Positions 16,125 through 24,251 of a stretch of DNA of 64,000 nt are shown here, in pieces; the first letter of the stretch is position 1; each line of letters starts with the position of its first letter. Below the pieces are notes generated by a model. It had not been told where the DNA came from and searched no databases. It saw only the letters and a program-made list of their open reading frames with translations. Source of the stretch: Streptomyces sp. NBC_01478 (GTDB lineage: Bacteria > Actinomycetota > Actinomycetes > Streptomycetales > Streptomycetaceae); the NCBI RefSeq assembly GCF_036227225.1, contig NZ_CP109444.1, positions 9,839,501-9,903,500 on the forward strand. The letters are read 5' to 3'. The translations under genes were made by a program, and so were the position numbers.

Positions 16125-17477
16125 ATGACTGACGAGGGCGGGATCACCGAGGCGGAACTGGCGGCCTTCCACCATGTGGTGGGCAGACTGCGGGAGTTGC
16201 CCGTCGACGATCCGGTGCGCCTGCGCGCGGAACAGGTCGCCGCGTCCTTCGCACGGGACGGCCGGCTGCGCCGCCGCAAGGCCCGCGGCGCCGACATGAC
16301 CGCGGCCGACGCGGCGGCGATGGCGGCGACGGCGACGGGGGCGGTGGACCGACGCGAGGACGCTCCGCTGGGTCGTCGGGGCGAGCCTGCCGAGGTGGAT
16401 GCCGGGGGTGTGTACCGCAAGCCGCGTGGTTGCTATGTCTGCAAGTCGCCCTATCGACAGGTGGATTCCTTCTACCACCGGTTGTGTCCCGACTGCGCCG
16501 CCGACAACTCCGCGCGCCGGGCGCTGAGTACGGAGCTGAGCGGGCGGCGGGCGCTGCTCACCGGTGGGCGGGTGAAGATCGGTTTCCAGTTGGCGCTGAT
16601 GATGCTGCGGGACGGTGCCGAGGTGCTGGTCACCTCGCGGTTTCCGCACGACACCGTGCGCCGGTTCCGCGCCGAGCCCGGCAGCGGGAAGTGGCTGGAC
16701 CGGCTGACCGTGCTCGCCGTGGACCTGCGCGACCCGCGGCAAGTCCTCGGCCTCTGCGAGGAGTTGCGGCAGGCGGGCGAACCGCTGGACATCCTCGTCA
16801 ACAACGCCGCGCAGACCGTACGACGCCCTCCGCAGTCATACGCGCTGCTGGCCGCGGGCGAGCGCGCCACCCTGCCCGAAGGGGCCCGGCAGGCGCCCGG
16901 GTTCACGCCGATGCGGATGCTCGCGGGCGGGGCCTCGGCGCTGCCGGTCGTGCTGCGCGAGGCCGACGAGGCCGGACTGCTGCCCGACCCGTCCCCGGAG
17001 AACTCCTGGTCGGCACGGCTCGGCGCCCTCGACCCGGCCGAGGTCCTGGAGACCCAGCTCGTCAACGCCCTCGCCCCCGCCCTCCTGTGCGACCGGCTGC
17101 TGCCCCTGCTGCTCGCCTCGCCGCGTCCACGCAGGTACATCATCAACGTCACCGCCGTGGAGGGCCGGTTCGCCGTCCGCAACAAGATGGCCGGCCACCC
17201 CCACACCAACATGGCCAAGGCCGCGCTGAACATGCTCACCCGCACCAGCGCCGCCGAACTCGCCGACCAGGGCGTCCACATGTGCGCCGTCGACACGGGC
17301 TGGATCACGGACGAGAACCCCGCCCCCAAGAAGGGCCGCATGGCCGAGGCGGGCTTCCGTACACCGCTCGACATCGTGGACGGCGCGGCCCGCGTCTACG
17401 ACCCGATCGTGCGCGGCGAGTCCGGGGACCCGGTGTCCGGCGTGTTCCTCAAGGACTATCGAGAGGCGGCGTGGTGA
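16125..17477 (+). CDS. Zinc-ribbon protein with degenerate SDR domain
   Basis: Three parts in 450 residues: an alpha-helical N-terminus (1 to about 95), a four-cysteine zinc ribbon (Cys103, Cys106, Cys121, Cys124; CYVC and CPDC), and a short-chain-dehydrogenase fold from about 140. The cofactor loop reads LLTGGRVKIGFQLA and the NNAAQ motif is present. The catalytic tyrosine of YxxxK is replaced (TNMAK) and the upstream Ser by Thr (INVTAVEGRF). It may therefore bind a nucleotide without ordinary dehydrogenase activity. ATG 16125 follows GGGCGGGAA. It starts 30 bp after a tRNA-like gene and overlaps the LRR gene by 4 nt. Confidence 0.85.
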   Translation: MTDEGGITEAELAAFHHVVGRLRELPVDDPVRLRAEQVAASFARDGRLRRRKARGADMTAADAAAMAATATGAVDRREDAPLGRRGEPAEVDAGGVYRKPRGCYVCKSPYRQVDSFYHRLCPDCAADNSARRALSTELSGRRALLTGGRVKIGFQLALMMLRDGAEVLVTSRFPHDTVRRFRAEPGSGKWLDRLTVLAVDLRDPRQVLGLCEELRQAGEPLDILVNNAAQTVRRPPQSYALLAAGERATLPEGARQAPGFTPMRMLAGGASALPVVLREADEAGLLPDPSPENSWSARLGALDPAEVLETQLVNALAPALLCDRLLPLLLASPRPRRYIINVTAVEGRFAVRNKMAGHPHTNMAKAALNMLTRTSAAELADQGVHMCAVDTGWITDENPAPKKGRMAEAGFRTPLDIVDGAARVYDPIVRGESGDPVSGVFLKDYREAAW

Positions 17478-18700
17478 GCGGGGACGGGGAGAGCATGGAG
17501 GACGCGGGAGGGCGCGCGGCGGCGGCTTCGGAGGCGCTGGGCTTCGCCGGGGTGCCGTCCGTCGTGCCCCGTCCGGCCACCGAACTCGGGCCACTGCTCG
17601 ACTGGTTGAGGGCGGGGCGACCGGCCGGGGAACGGCTGGACTTCACCGTCGGGACGGCGTTGCCCGACGGCCGACTCGACCTGTGCAAGCAGGAGTTGGG
17701 GGCGGAGGGCGCCGCGCTGGTCGCCGAGGCCTTGGGTCAAGGGCCGTCCCCTGTACGGCACTTGCTGCTCGGCACCGACGGGCTCGGGGACGAGGGCGCC
17801 GAGGTCGTCGCCGGTGGGAGCGGTGACGTCGAGACGCTCTATCTCGGGTGCAACGGGATCACGGCCGGCGGTGCCTGTCGGATCGCCGACCAGTTGCGTG
17901 CCTCGCCGCAGGTCGTCACCGGAGTGTGGCTCAAGCGCAACCCGCTGGGCAGCGGCGGCGGGCGGGCGGCGGCCGAACTCATCGAGTCCGCGCGGTCGTT
18001 GCGCACGCTCGACCTCGTGCAGACCGGGCTCGACCCGGCGGGAGTGACCGTCCTCGCCGACGCGCTGCTCGCCGCCGCCGACAACGGGCGCCGCATCGAG
18101 CGGCTCTTCGTCGGCGGCAACCCGCTCGGCGCGGACGGTGCCGTGCCCCTCGCCGCCGTCGTCGCGGCGGGCGCGATCGACGAACTCTACGTATCCGCCG
18201 CCCGGTTGGGAGACCCCGGCGCCCGCCTCCTGGCCGACGCCCTGGAGCGCGCGCCGTACGGCCGGCTCGCGCGGCTGTCCGTCGCCAGCAACGGCATCGG
18301 TCCGCAGGCCGCGGCGCGGCTGGTGACGGCGGCCAGCACGGCCGGGGTCGGGCTGCTCGACCTCGGCCGGGTCCGGGCGGCGGCCGTGCTCGGCGCGGCC
18401 GACAACCACGTCGATCTGCGTGCCGCCGAGACCATCGCGGGAGCCCTCGTGGCGGCCGAACACCGCCTCACCCATCTCGTGCTGTCCCACACGGGGATGC
18501 GCAGCCGTGAGGCCCACCGACTCCTCGACACGGCACCCCGCGCGATCACCCCCACCCGCTTCGTCCTCGGGCAGGGAGTCGCCGCCAGCATCAAACGCCG
18601 CCTGGAGTCCCTCACCGCCCACCTGCCCGCACCCTCGCTCGCCCCCGACGTGGCCGCCGTACGCAGCGTGCACCGCACGGCGCGGCCGGGAGAGGCCTAG
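17474..18700 (+). CDS. Leucine-rich-repeat protein (ribonuclease-inhibitor type)
   Basis: This 408-residue protein contains about seven repeats of ribonuclease-inhibitor-like LRRs between roughly residues 65 and 345. Examples are VRHLLLGTDGLGDEGAEVVA, VETLYLGCNGITAGGACRIA, VVTGVWLKRNPLGSGGGRAA and LSVASNGIGPQAAARLV. No signal peptide or membrane segment is seen, so it should be cytoplasmic and act by binding a protein or RNA-protein partner. The GTG start overlaps the preceding stop (GTGA), so production with the zinc-ribbon/SDR protein is probably coupled. It converges on the AAA+ gene with only 18 bp between stops. Confidence 0.85.
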   Translation: MSGDGESMEDAGGRAAAASEALGFAGVPSVVPRPATELGPLLDWLRAGRPAGERLDFTVGTALPDGRLDLCKQELGAEGAALVAEALGQGPSPVRHLLLGTDGLGDEGAEVVAGGSGDVETLYLGCNGITAGGACRIADQLRASPQVVTGVWLKRNPLGSGGGRAAAELIESARSLRTLDLVQTGLDPAGVTVLADALLAAADNGRRIERLFVGGNPLGADGAVPLAAVVAAGAIDELYVSAARLGDPGARLLADALERAPYGRLARLSVASNGIGPQAAARLVTAASTAGVGLLDLGRVRAAAVLGAADNHVDLRAAETIAGALVAAEHRLTHLVLSHTGMRSREAHRLLDTAPRAITPTRFVLGQGVAASIKRRLESLTAHLPAPSLAPDVAAVRSVHRTARPGEA

Positions 18701-18718
18701 GGCCTGTCCGGCACGGGG

Positions 18719-20545
18719 TCAGCGACGCGCCAGCCCCGTGAAGATGTCCGTCCAGAACCGCTGTTGCCGATCCGACGCCCCCACCAGATACGTCGCCCGC
18801 AGCTTCGCCGGCAACAGGGCCACCATGCGGGCCACCACCGCGCGGTGCTTCTTCAGTTGGGACAACTCCGCGTTGGCGAGGATCTGGTGGACCACGTCGC
18901 TGTCGTCGCCGCCCTCGTCGGTGTGCTCGGCGGCGCGCCGCAGCCGGGCCTCCCAGAGGTCCGCGTCACGGGCCAGTTCGCGCAGGCCGGTGACCGGGCG
19001 GCCCTTGAAGCGGTCGATCAGGGCGGTGAGCGGCACGGGCGCGTACTCGCCGTCGCCGAGATAGACCGTCGCCATCTCCAGCGGCAGTCCCTTCCGGTGC
19101 AGCTTGACGAGCCGCTCCAGGGTGCGCTTGGTGATCCAGGCGCGGCCCTCGTCGTCGATGTCGTGCTTCCACCACTCCAGCACCGTCTCCGCGTCCGCGC
19201 CGTACCGCGCGAGCAGCCACTCGTTGGCGGGGATGTCCTCCGGATCCACCGTCAGGGAGGCCGTGAACCGCGTCGCCTGAGCGATGTTGTTCCGCGAGAC
19301 CAGCAGCTTGCGGCCCAGGTGGTACGGCGGGTTCTGGACGGCGATCTGCGCCCGCAGGTTCTCGATCCGGCGGCCGGCCAGCGACCACTCCTGGGTGATC
19401 TCCATGAGTTTGGCGAACGCGGCCTTGTCCTTGGGGCGGTTGTACTCGTCCCACACGATCGCCTTGGGCCCGGGCCCGGTGAAGTTCGCCGCCAGCAGGT
19501 TGTCCAGGGTGCCGTCCGGCGACGGGACCGGCGCGCACAGGTCCTCGACGTTCGTCACCGGCAGCGAGAAGTACAGCGGCTCCCGGCCCAGGCCCGCGCG
19601 GACCGTCTCCCGGACCAGCTCCGTCTTGCCGCAGCCGGGCGGGCCCTGCAGCAGCACCGTCCAGCGGTTGCGCAGCGCGGCCCGCACCACCTGCCGTACC
19701 GGATCGGGGATCGTGGCCGGGTTGGGCACGTCGAGGGCCTGGGCGAGACGGTCCAGGATCTCCGCCGTGCGGTTCTGCCCGGGCCTGCCGTCGGGGCCCG
19801 GCTCGGCCAGCTTCAGCCGCTCGCCGTCGATCAGGGGCAGGCCCCAGCGGAGCGGGAAACCCTCCTTCGCGTTGGCCAGGACGTGGTCCAGCGTGCGCGG
19901 GGACAGCAGCTCGCGCAGCGCGGGGGAGAGCGACGCCCATACGGCGAACACCGGATCGAGGTCCCAGGGGCGGTACTTGGCGGCGAGATGCCGACGCCAG
20001 GACGTGTCGTTCGCCGTGATCCGCATCGTGACCATGCGGTCGAGCAGCGCGAGGTCGCCGCGCCGGGCCGAGGTCTCGGACAGCGACTCGTTGTCCGTGA
20101 GGAAGACCCCGACGCAGCCGAGCGCGCGCAGATCGTGCTCGCCCAGCGTCCAGTTGCAGGCGATCTGCATGAGCTGCGACTGGATCGTGTCGCCGGCCTG
20201 CAGCGAGTCGTCGATGAGCAGCACGAACGGCGTGCCCGGCTTCAACTGGCTCATCACCAGTTGCCGCAGCACGAGTTCACCGGTGTGCGGGTCCCGCACC
20301 GGCGCGTTGACCAGCAGGTCGTCCGGCGTCAGATTCGCCGCCGGGACGTACACCAGCGCGGTGCCCGGGTGGGCGCGGCCGATGTGGGTGAAGAACGTCG
20401 CCGTCTTGCCGATGCCGTGCTCGCCGAAGATCTGCCCGGTCTGCCCGATGTCGATCATCGCGTCGATGAACGACTCCAGGCGCGACGGCTCACCCCTGCC
20501 GCGCTCGGTCGCCGGGGTCGTCAACTGCCCTGTCTCCGTGCTCAT
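18719..20545 (-). CDS. MoxR-like ATPase with two AAA+ domains
   Basis: The 608-residue protein has two P-loop modules. The first has Walker A GEHGIGKT (41-48) and Walker B-like VLLIDD (about 108-113). The second has GPPGCGKT (301-308) and IVWDEYNRP as Walker B, with the sensor-like LLVSRNNIAQATRF. It resembles MoxR/dynein-class AAA+ ATPases that work with VWA-domain partners. It starts immediately after the VWA/metallopeptidase stop (TAGATG), indicating strict translational coupling. A chaperone- or remodelling-like role is inferred from the family. Confidence 0.88.
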   Translation of the reverse strand: MSTETGQLTTPATERGRGEPSRLESFIDAMIDIGQTGQIFGEHGIGKTATFFTHIGRAHPGTALVYVPAANLTPDDLLVNAPVRDPHTGELVLRQLVMSQLKPGTPFVLLIDDSLQAGDTIQSQLMQIACNWTLGEHDLRALGCVGVFLTDNESLSETSARRGDLALLDRMVTMRITANDTSWRRHLAAKYRPWDLDPVFAVWASLSPALRELLSPRTLDHVLANAKEGFPLRWGLPLIDGERLKLAEPGPDGRPGQNRTAEILDRLAQALDVPNPATIPDPVRQVVRAALRNRWTVLLQGPPGCGKTELVRETVRAGLGREPLYFSLPVTNVEDLCAPVPSPDGTLDNLLAANFTGPGPKAIVWDEYNRPKDKAAFAKLMEITQEWSLAGRRIENLRAQIAVQNPPYHLGRKLLVSRNNIAQATRFTASLTVDPEDIPANEWLLARYGADAETVLEWWKHDIDDEGRAWITKRTLERLVKLHRKGLPLEMATVYLGDGEYAPVPLTALIDRFKGRPVTGLRELARDADLWEARLRRAAEHTDEGGDDSDVVHQILANAELSQLKKHRAVVARMVALLPAKLRATYLVGASDRQQRFWTDIFTGLARR

Positions 20546-21949
20546 CTACCGCGATCCTGTCGTGACGCGATGGCAGTCCATCGCCGGGGTGTGCGTCTCG
20601 GGCCACTCGCTGCCGCCCTCGGTGATCAGCCAGATCCACTTGTCCGGCTCGGCGGGCGTGACCGGCGGCGCGTACCCGTCCGTGAGCATCACGACCGCGT
20701 CCGGGGTGACGTCGAACCGCCGGCCGTTCACCTCCGTACGCCCCTCCACGTAGTCAGCGACCACCTGGAAACTCGTGCCGCCACCGCCGTAGACCCGCTC
20801 GCCAGGCCGGAACGGCATGACCATGGCGTCGAACGACAGCCAGTGCGCCTCGACCCCGTCGATGCGGCCGACGAGTTCGGTGAGCCAGGTGATCACCTGC
20901 TGCGGCATCGAGCCCGAGGTGTCGTACGCGATGACCAGGACCTTGTCCCGGACCGGGCCGCGGCGCGCGAGCATCGGGTCCTGGCCGAGGGCCGCGAGCA
21001 GGGCGCCGCGCTTCTTCGGGTACACCAGCCGCTCGCCGTCGCGCAGCTTCGAGCCGAGGACGTCGACCAGCCAGCGCTGCCACCAGTGGACCGTACGCGT
21101 GCGTGCCGTCTCGCCGCGCAGGACGCCCGCGCCGAGGGTCCCCCAGATCCGGCCGGCCCGCGCGGAACCGTCCTCCGTGCGGCCCATCAGGTCGAGCAAC
21201 TCCCGCTCCGCGCCCGCGTGTCCGCGCCGGGCCGCGAGCAGGGAGTTCAACAGCGCGGACGACGTCACCGCGTCCACCGTCTCCTGGTCGGCCGGTACCC
21301 ACCCGTCCACCAGGTGCACGCACAGGTGCCGCTCCGGGACCGGAGGGTGCCGCATCCGCTTCAGCTCGCCGTAGACCTTCATGTCGGTCGCGACGAACTC
21401 GTCGTACGGGACGGGCTCCAGGCCGTGCGCGGTGAGGTCCTCGTGGTAGAGGGCGTGGATCTTCCGGGGGTCGATGCCCGTCGGCCGGCCGTTCAGCAGC
21501 GGCAGTTCGGGCCGGGCGAGCCGGACCAGGGCGACATGGTTGATGGAGACCTCGGCGGCCAGCTCGAAGACCGGGTCGTCGCGCAGTTCGAGGTCGGCGA
21601 ACAGATGGCGCTGCACCAGATGCCGTGCCTCGTGGAAGAGCACGAACTTCACGCCGTCCAGGCCGAGTCCGACGAAGAAGTCCGGGTTGAAGAGCAGCAG
21701 GCAGGAGCCGTCGCCGGAGGCGACCACGGCCGCCGTGTCCACCGCTGTCGTCGGGATCTGGTGATGGCACTTCGCGTACAGCCAGGACGCCACCGCCGAC
21801 TCCGTCAGCCCGAAGTCCAGCAGCGCGGCCTCCTTCAGCCGCCGCGCCTCGGCGACCGTCGCCGGGTCCGCCGGCCGGTACCGCTCCAGCGCCCTGCGGT
21901 CGGCCAGATCGACCACAGGGGTACGCCGACCCCGCTCCCCGTACGCCAT
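20546..21949 (-). CDS. VWA-like metallopeptidase domain protein (DUF2201 type)
   Basis: The 467-residue product combines an N-terminal zincin-like region with HEARH (106-110) and a downstream acidic segment AAEVSINH (from 131) that could supply the third zinc ligand. The C-terminal VWA-like domain has the metal-ion-adhesion motif DTSGSM (343-348) and a TDG element near the end. This pairing recalls the DUF2201 VWA-like metallopeptidases encoded beside AAA+ ATPases. ATG 21949 is preferred; an upstream in-frame start at 22009 would enter the tRNA side of the gap. Confidence 0.88.
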   Translation of the reverse strand: MAYGERGRRTPVVDLADRRALERYRPADPATVAEARRLKEAALLDFGLTESAVASWLYAKCHHQIPTTAVDTAAVVASGDGSCLLLFNPDFFVGLGLDGVKFVLFHEARHLVQRHLFADLELRDDPVFELAAEVSINHVALVRLARPELPLLNGRPTGIDPRKIHALYHEDLTAHGLEPVPYDEFVATDMKVYGELKRMRHPPVPERHLCVHLVDGWVPADQETVDAVTSSALLNSLLAARRGHAGAERELLDLMGRTEDGSARAGRIWGTLGAGVLRGETARTRTVHWWQRWLVDVLGSKLRDGERLVYPKKRGALLAALGQDPMLARRGPVRDKVLVIAYDTSGSMPQQVITWLTELVGRIDGVEAHWLSFDAMVMPFRPGERVYGGGGTSFQVVADYVEGRTEVNGRRFDVTPDAVVMLTDGYAPPVTPAEPDKWIWLITEGGSEWPETHTPAMDCHRVTTGSR

Positions 21950-22041
21950 GTCACGTCCCCCGCACCGCAGTTCCCCCGATGGCTCATTGGTACCAGGCCG
22001 CACTGACAACGGGCCAAGGCATTACGCTCTGGCCCCAAGGG

Positions 22042-22115
22042 CGGGGTCGTAGCGCAGAGGCAGGCGCACCGGTCTCCAGAACCGGGGCACGCTGGTTCGA
22101 ATCCAGCCGCCCCGC
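22042..22115 (+). tRNA. Atypical tRNA-like gene, nominal Trp (CCA)
   Basis: D-stem GCGC/GCGC with loop AGAGGCAG, identical to the copy at 15941; anticodon stem CCGGT/ACCGG with loop CTCCAGA (anticodon CCA at 22076-22078); 5-nt variable loop; T-stem GCTGG/CCAGC with loop TTCGAAT; acceptor CGGGGT plus G against CGCCCCG. As in the first copy, an extra C (22048) interrupts the 5' acceptor strand at the same position, and the discriminator is C. It lies antisense between two minus-strand genes. Normal tRNA-Trp identity elements are not obvious. Confidence 0.6.
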
Positions 22116-22140
22116 CCCCCTCACGTCCTCAGGGCCTCGC

Positions 22141-22989
22141 TCAGGCGACCGCGCCCGCCGTCATCACCAGCTCCACCGCGTTCCCGTGGAAGGTGTCGAT
22201 CAGTTGGGCCAGGACCGCCCAGGCGTCCTCGTGGTCGGCCAGGTGCTCGCGGACGAGCGGCCGTAGGGCGGCCTCGGCCTCGGCCACGCGCGCGGGGAAC
22301 ATCAGGTGTCCTGTGGACAGCACCTTCAGGACGTGCGACGCGGGGCCCCAGGCGGTCGCGTAGTCGGCGGGGCCGCCCAGCACGCCGGCTTCCTCGACCC
22401 GGTGGGTGAACTTGCGGTGCGTGCCGAACCGGGCGCGCAGCTCGGGCGGGCAGTCGGGCCGGATCGCCAGTGCCCAGCGCGCGTAACCGGGCAGCGGGCG
22501 GTCCCGGTCCGCCTCGGTGACCGCCTGCCAGTCGGAGCGCTCCAGCACCATCGACGCGGCCGTCCGCGCGGACTGCATGGAGGTGCCCTCGCGGAGGGCG
22601 CCGAGCAGACCGAAGCGGGTGAAGTTCTCGGGGATCGGCGGTTCGTCCTCCCGCCGCACGCTCTTGGCGACGGTCAACGGGGCCTTGCGCGCGGGGCCGA
22701 ACGGCACACCGCGCGCGATGGCGCGCCGCATCGCGTTGTCCGCGGAGACGTGCCGCCAGACCCACTGGTTCAGTTCCGGATCGTCCTCCTCCAGAACCCA
22801 CAGCAGCACGGAGGACGGCACCGCCGTCCTCGTCCCGGTCCAGATCAGATGGTCGCGCCGGGCCTTGGGAGTCGTCCCGTCCGCCGGCTCCGGCAGCCCG
22901 ATCCGCCGCCGTATCCGCTCGGCGTCCCCGCTGTCGATCAGGTTCAGCAGAAAGCCGACCGCCGCCCCTGACGTGCTGTTGTCATGCAT
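22141..22989 (-). CDS. Hypothetical protein next to tRNA-like gene
   Basis: This 282-residue protein is rich in short helices and has repeated Arg/Glu/Ala-rich segments, such as AERIRRRIGLPEPADG, LNQWVWRHVSADNAMRRAI and HEDAWAVLAQLIDTF. It could be an all-helical HEAT-like fold, but I recognise no family. No signal peptide or membrane segment is seen. ATG 22989 (MHDNSTSG) was chosen over a start 36 nt upstream. It points in the same direction as the VWA-AAA+ pair, with 191 bp between that contain the antisense Trp-like tRNA gene, so it may belong to that set. Confidence 0.7.
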   Translation of the reverse strand: MHDNSTSGAAVGFLLNLIDSGDAERIRRRIGLPEPADGTTPKARRDHLIWTGTRTAVPSSVLLWVLEEDDPELNQWVWRHVSADNAMRRAIARGVPFGPARKAPLTVAKSVRREDEPPIPENFTRFGLLGALREGTSMQSARTAASMVLERSDWQAVTEADRDRPLPGYARWALAIRPDCPPELRARFGTHRKFTHRVEEAGVLGGPADYATAWGPASHVLKVLSTGHLMFPARVAEAEAALRPLVREHLADHEDAWAVLAQLIDTFHGNAVELVMTAGAVA

Positions 22990-23062
22990 GGCGGCATGAT
23001 GCCGCAGCCGGGCCGCCGCCCGCACCGGTGAATCGACGGCGGGCGGTCCGCAGCCGGTCGGG

Positions 23063-24037
23063 TCAGGCGCTCGCGCGGGCCGCCATGCGGGCCTTGCGGT
23101 TCGCCAGCTTCTCGTCGAACTTCGAGGCCTCGGAGTCCAGGCCGCCCATGTAGAGGGCGATCTCCTCCTGGGCCTGCTGTCCCTCGGGGCCGAGACCGTC
23201 GATCTCCATGACCTTCAGGAAGCGCAGCACGGGCTGGATGACGTCGTCGTGGTGGATGCGCAGGTTGTAGACCTCGCCGATGGCCATCTGGGCGGCGAAC
23301 CGCTCGAAGCCGGGCATGCCGTGACCGGGCATCCGGAAGTTGACGAGGACGTCGCGCACGGCCTGCATGGTGAGGTCGGGGGCGAGCTCGAACGCGGCCT
23401 TCAGGAGGTTGCGGTAGAAGACCATGTGGAGGTTCTCGTCGGTCGCGATGCGGGCCAGCATGCGGTCGCAGACCGGGTCGCCCGACTGGTGGCCGGTGTT
23501 GCGGTGCGAGACGCGCGTGGCCAGCTCCTGGAAGGCGACGTACGCCACGGAGTGCAGCATCGAGTGCCGGTTGTCCGACTCGAAGCCTTCGCTCATGTGC
23601 TGCATGCGGAACGCTTCGAGCTTGTCCGGGTCGACCGCGCGGGAGGCGAGCAGGTAGTCCCGCATGACGATGCCGTGCCGGCCCTCCTCCGCCGTCCAGC
23701 GGTGCACCCAGGTGCCCCAGGCGCCGTCGCGGCCGAAGAGGGAGGCGATCTCGTGGTGGTAGCTGGGGAGGTTGTCCTCCGTAAGGAGGTTCACGACGAG
23801 GGCGATGCGGCCGATCTCGGTGACCTTGGACTGCTCCTTGCCCCAGGCCTCGCCGTCCTCGAAGAAGCCGGGGAAGTTCCGGGCGTCGCTCCACGGCACG
23901 TACTCGTGCGGCATCCAGTCCTTGGTGACCTTGAGGTGCCGGTTGAGCTCCGTCTCGACGACTTCCTCCAACGCGTACAGCAGCTTGGCGTCGGTCCAGA
24001 CTGCGGGGCTGCCGAGGTGCGGGGAAGTGATCGTCAC
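23063..24037 (-). CDS. Acyl-ACP desaturase (ferritin-like di-iron, DesA type)
   Basis: This 324-residue soluble desaturase of the stearoyl-ACP delta-9 class has its di-iron ligands in TEDNLPSYHHE (87-97), EEGRH (117-121) and a C-terminal ATDENLHMVFYRN. The N-terminal LEEVVETELNRHLKVTKDWMP matches the family. It inserts double bonds into acyl-ACP chains for membrane lipids. GTG 24037 gives the standard N-terminus and was preferred over a TTG at 24073. An array of three 15-bp repeats lies 67-115 bp upstream and is the likely operator. Confidence 0.92.
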   Translation of the reverse strand: MTITSPHLGSPAVWTDAKLLYALEEVVETELNRHLKVTKDWMPHEYVPWSDARNFPGFFEDGEAWGKEQSKVTEIGRIALVVNLLTEDNLPSYHHEIASLFGRDGAWGTWVHRWTAEEGRHGIVMRDYLLASRAVDPDKLEAFRMQHMSEGFESDNRHSMLHSVAYVAFQELATRVSHRNTGHQSGDPVCDRMLARIATDENLHMVFYRNLLKAAFELAPDLTMQAVRDVLVNFRMPGHGMPGFERFAAQMAIGEVYNLRIHHDDVIQPVLRFLKVMEIDGLGPEGQQAQEEIALYMGGLDSEASKFDEKLANRKARMAARASA

Positions 24038-24103
24038 GGGGACTCCAGGGGGACGTGGTGCAAAACCGAACAAACCGGCGAGCGGTGCCGGGGCCTGTGC
24101 AAC

Positions 24104-24152
24104 TTACGGAATCGTAGGCTACGAAACCGTAGGTTACGAGACCGTAGGTTAA
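24104..24152. promoter_or_regulatory. Three-copy 15-bp operator array upstream of desaturase
   Basis: Three adjacent direct repeats, TTACGGAATCGTAGG (24104-24118), CTACGAAACCGTAGG (24119-24133) and TTACGAGACCGTAGG (24134-24148), are followed by TTAA. Overlapping palindromes arise at their junctions, for example CGTAG-G-CTACG and CTACG-AAAC-CGTAG. The regular spacing and position upstream of the desaturase suggest cooperative binding by a TetR-type lipid regulator. The protein is not identified and no such gene is adjacent. Confidence 0.65.
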
Positions 24153-24251
24153 GGCCGCTGTAAAGCTCGCTGTTCAGCCCGTATCGCCGGGGGATCCGCC
24201 GGAGCCCCAGGAGCGCAGGTCCCGGCACCGCACGGGCGTTCCGTCACCCGG

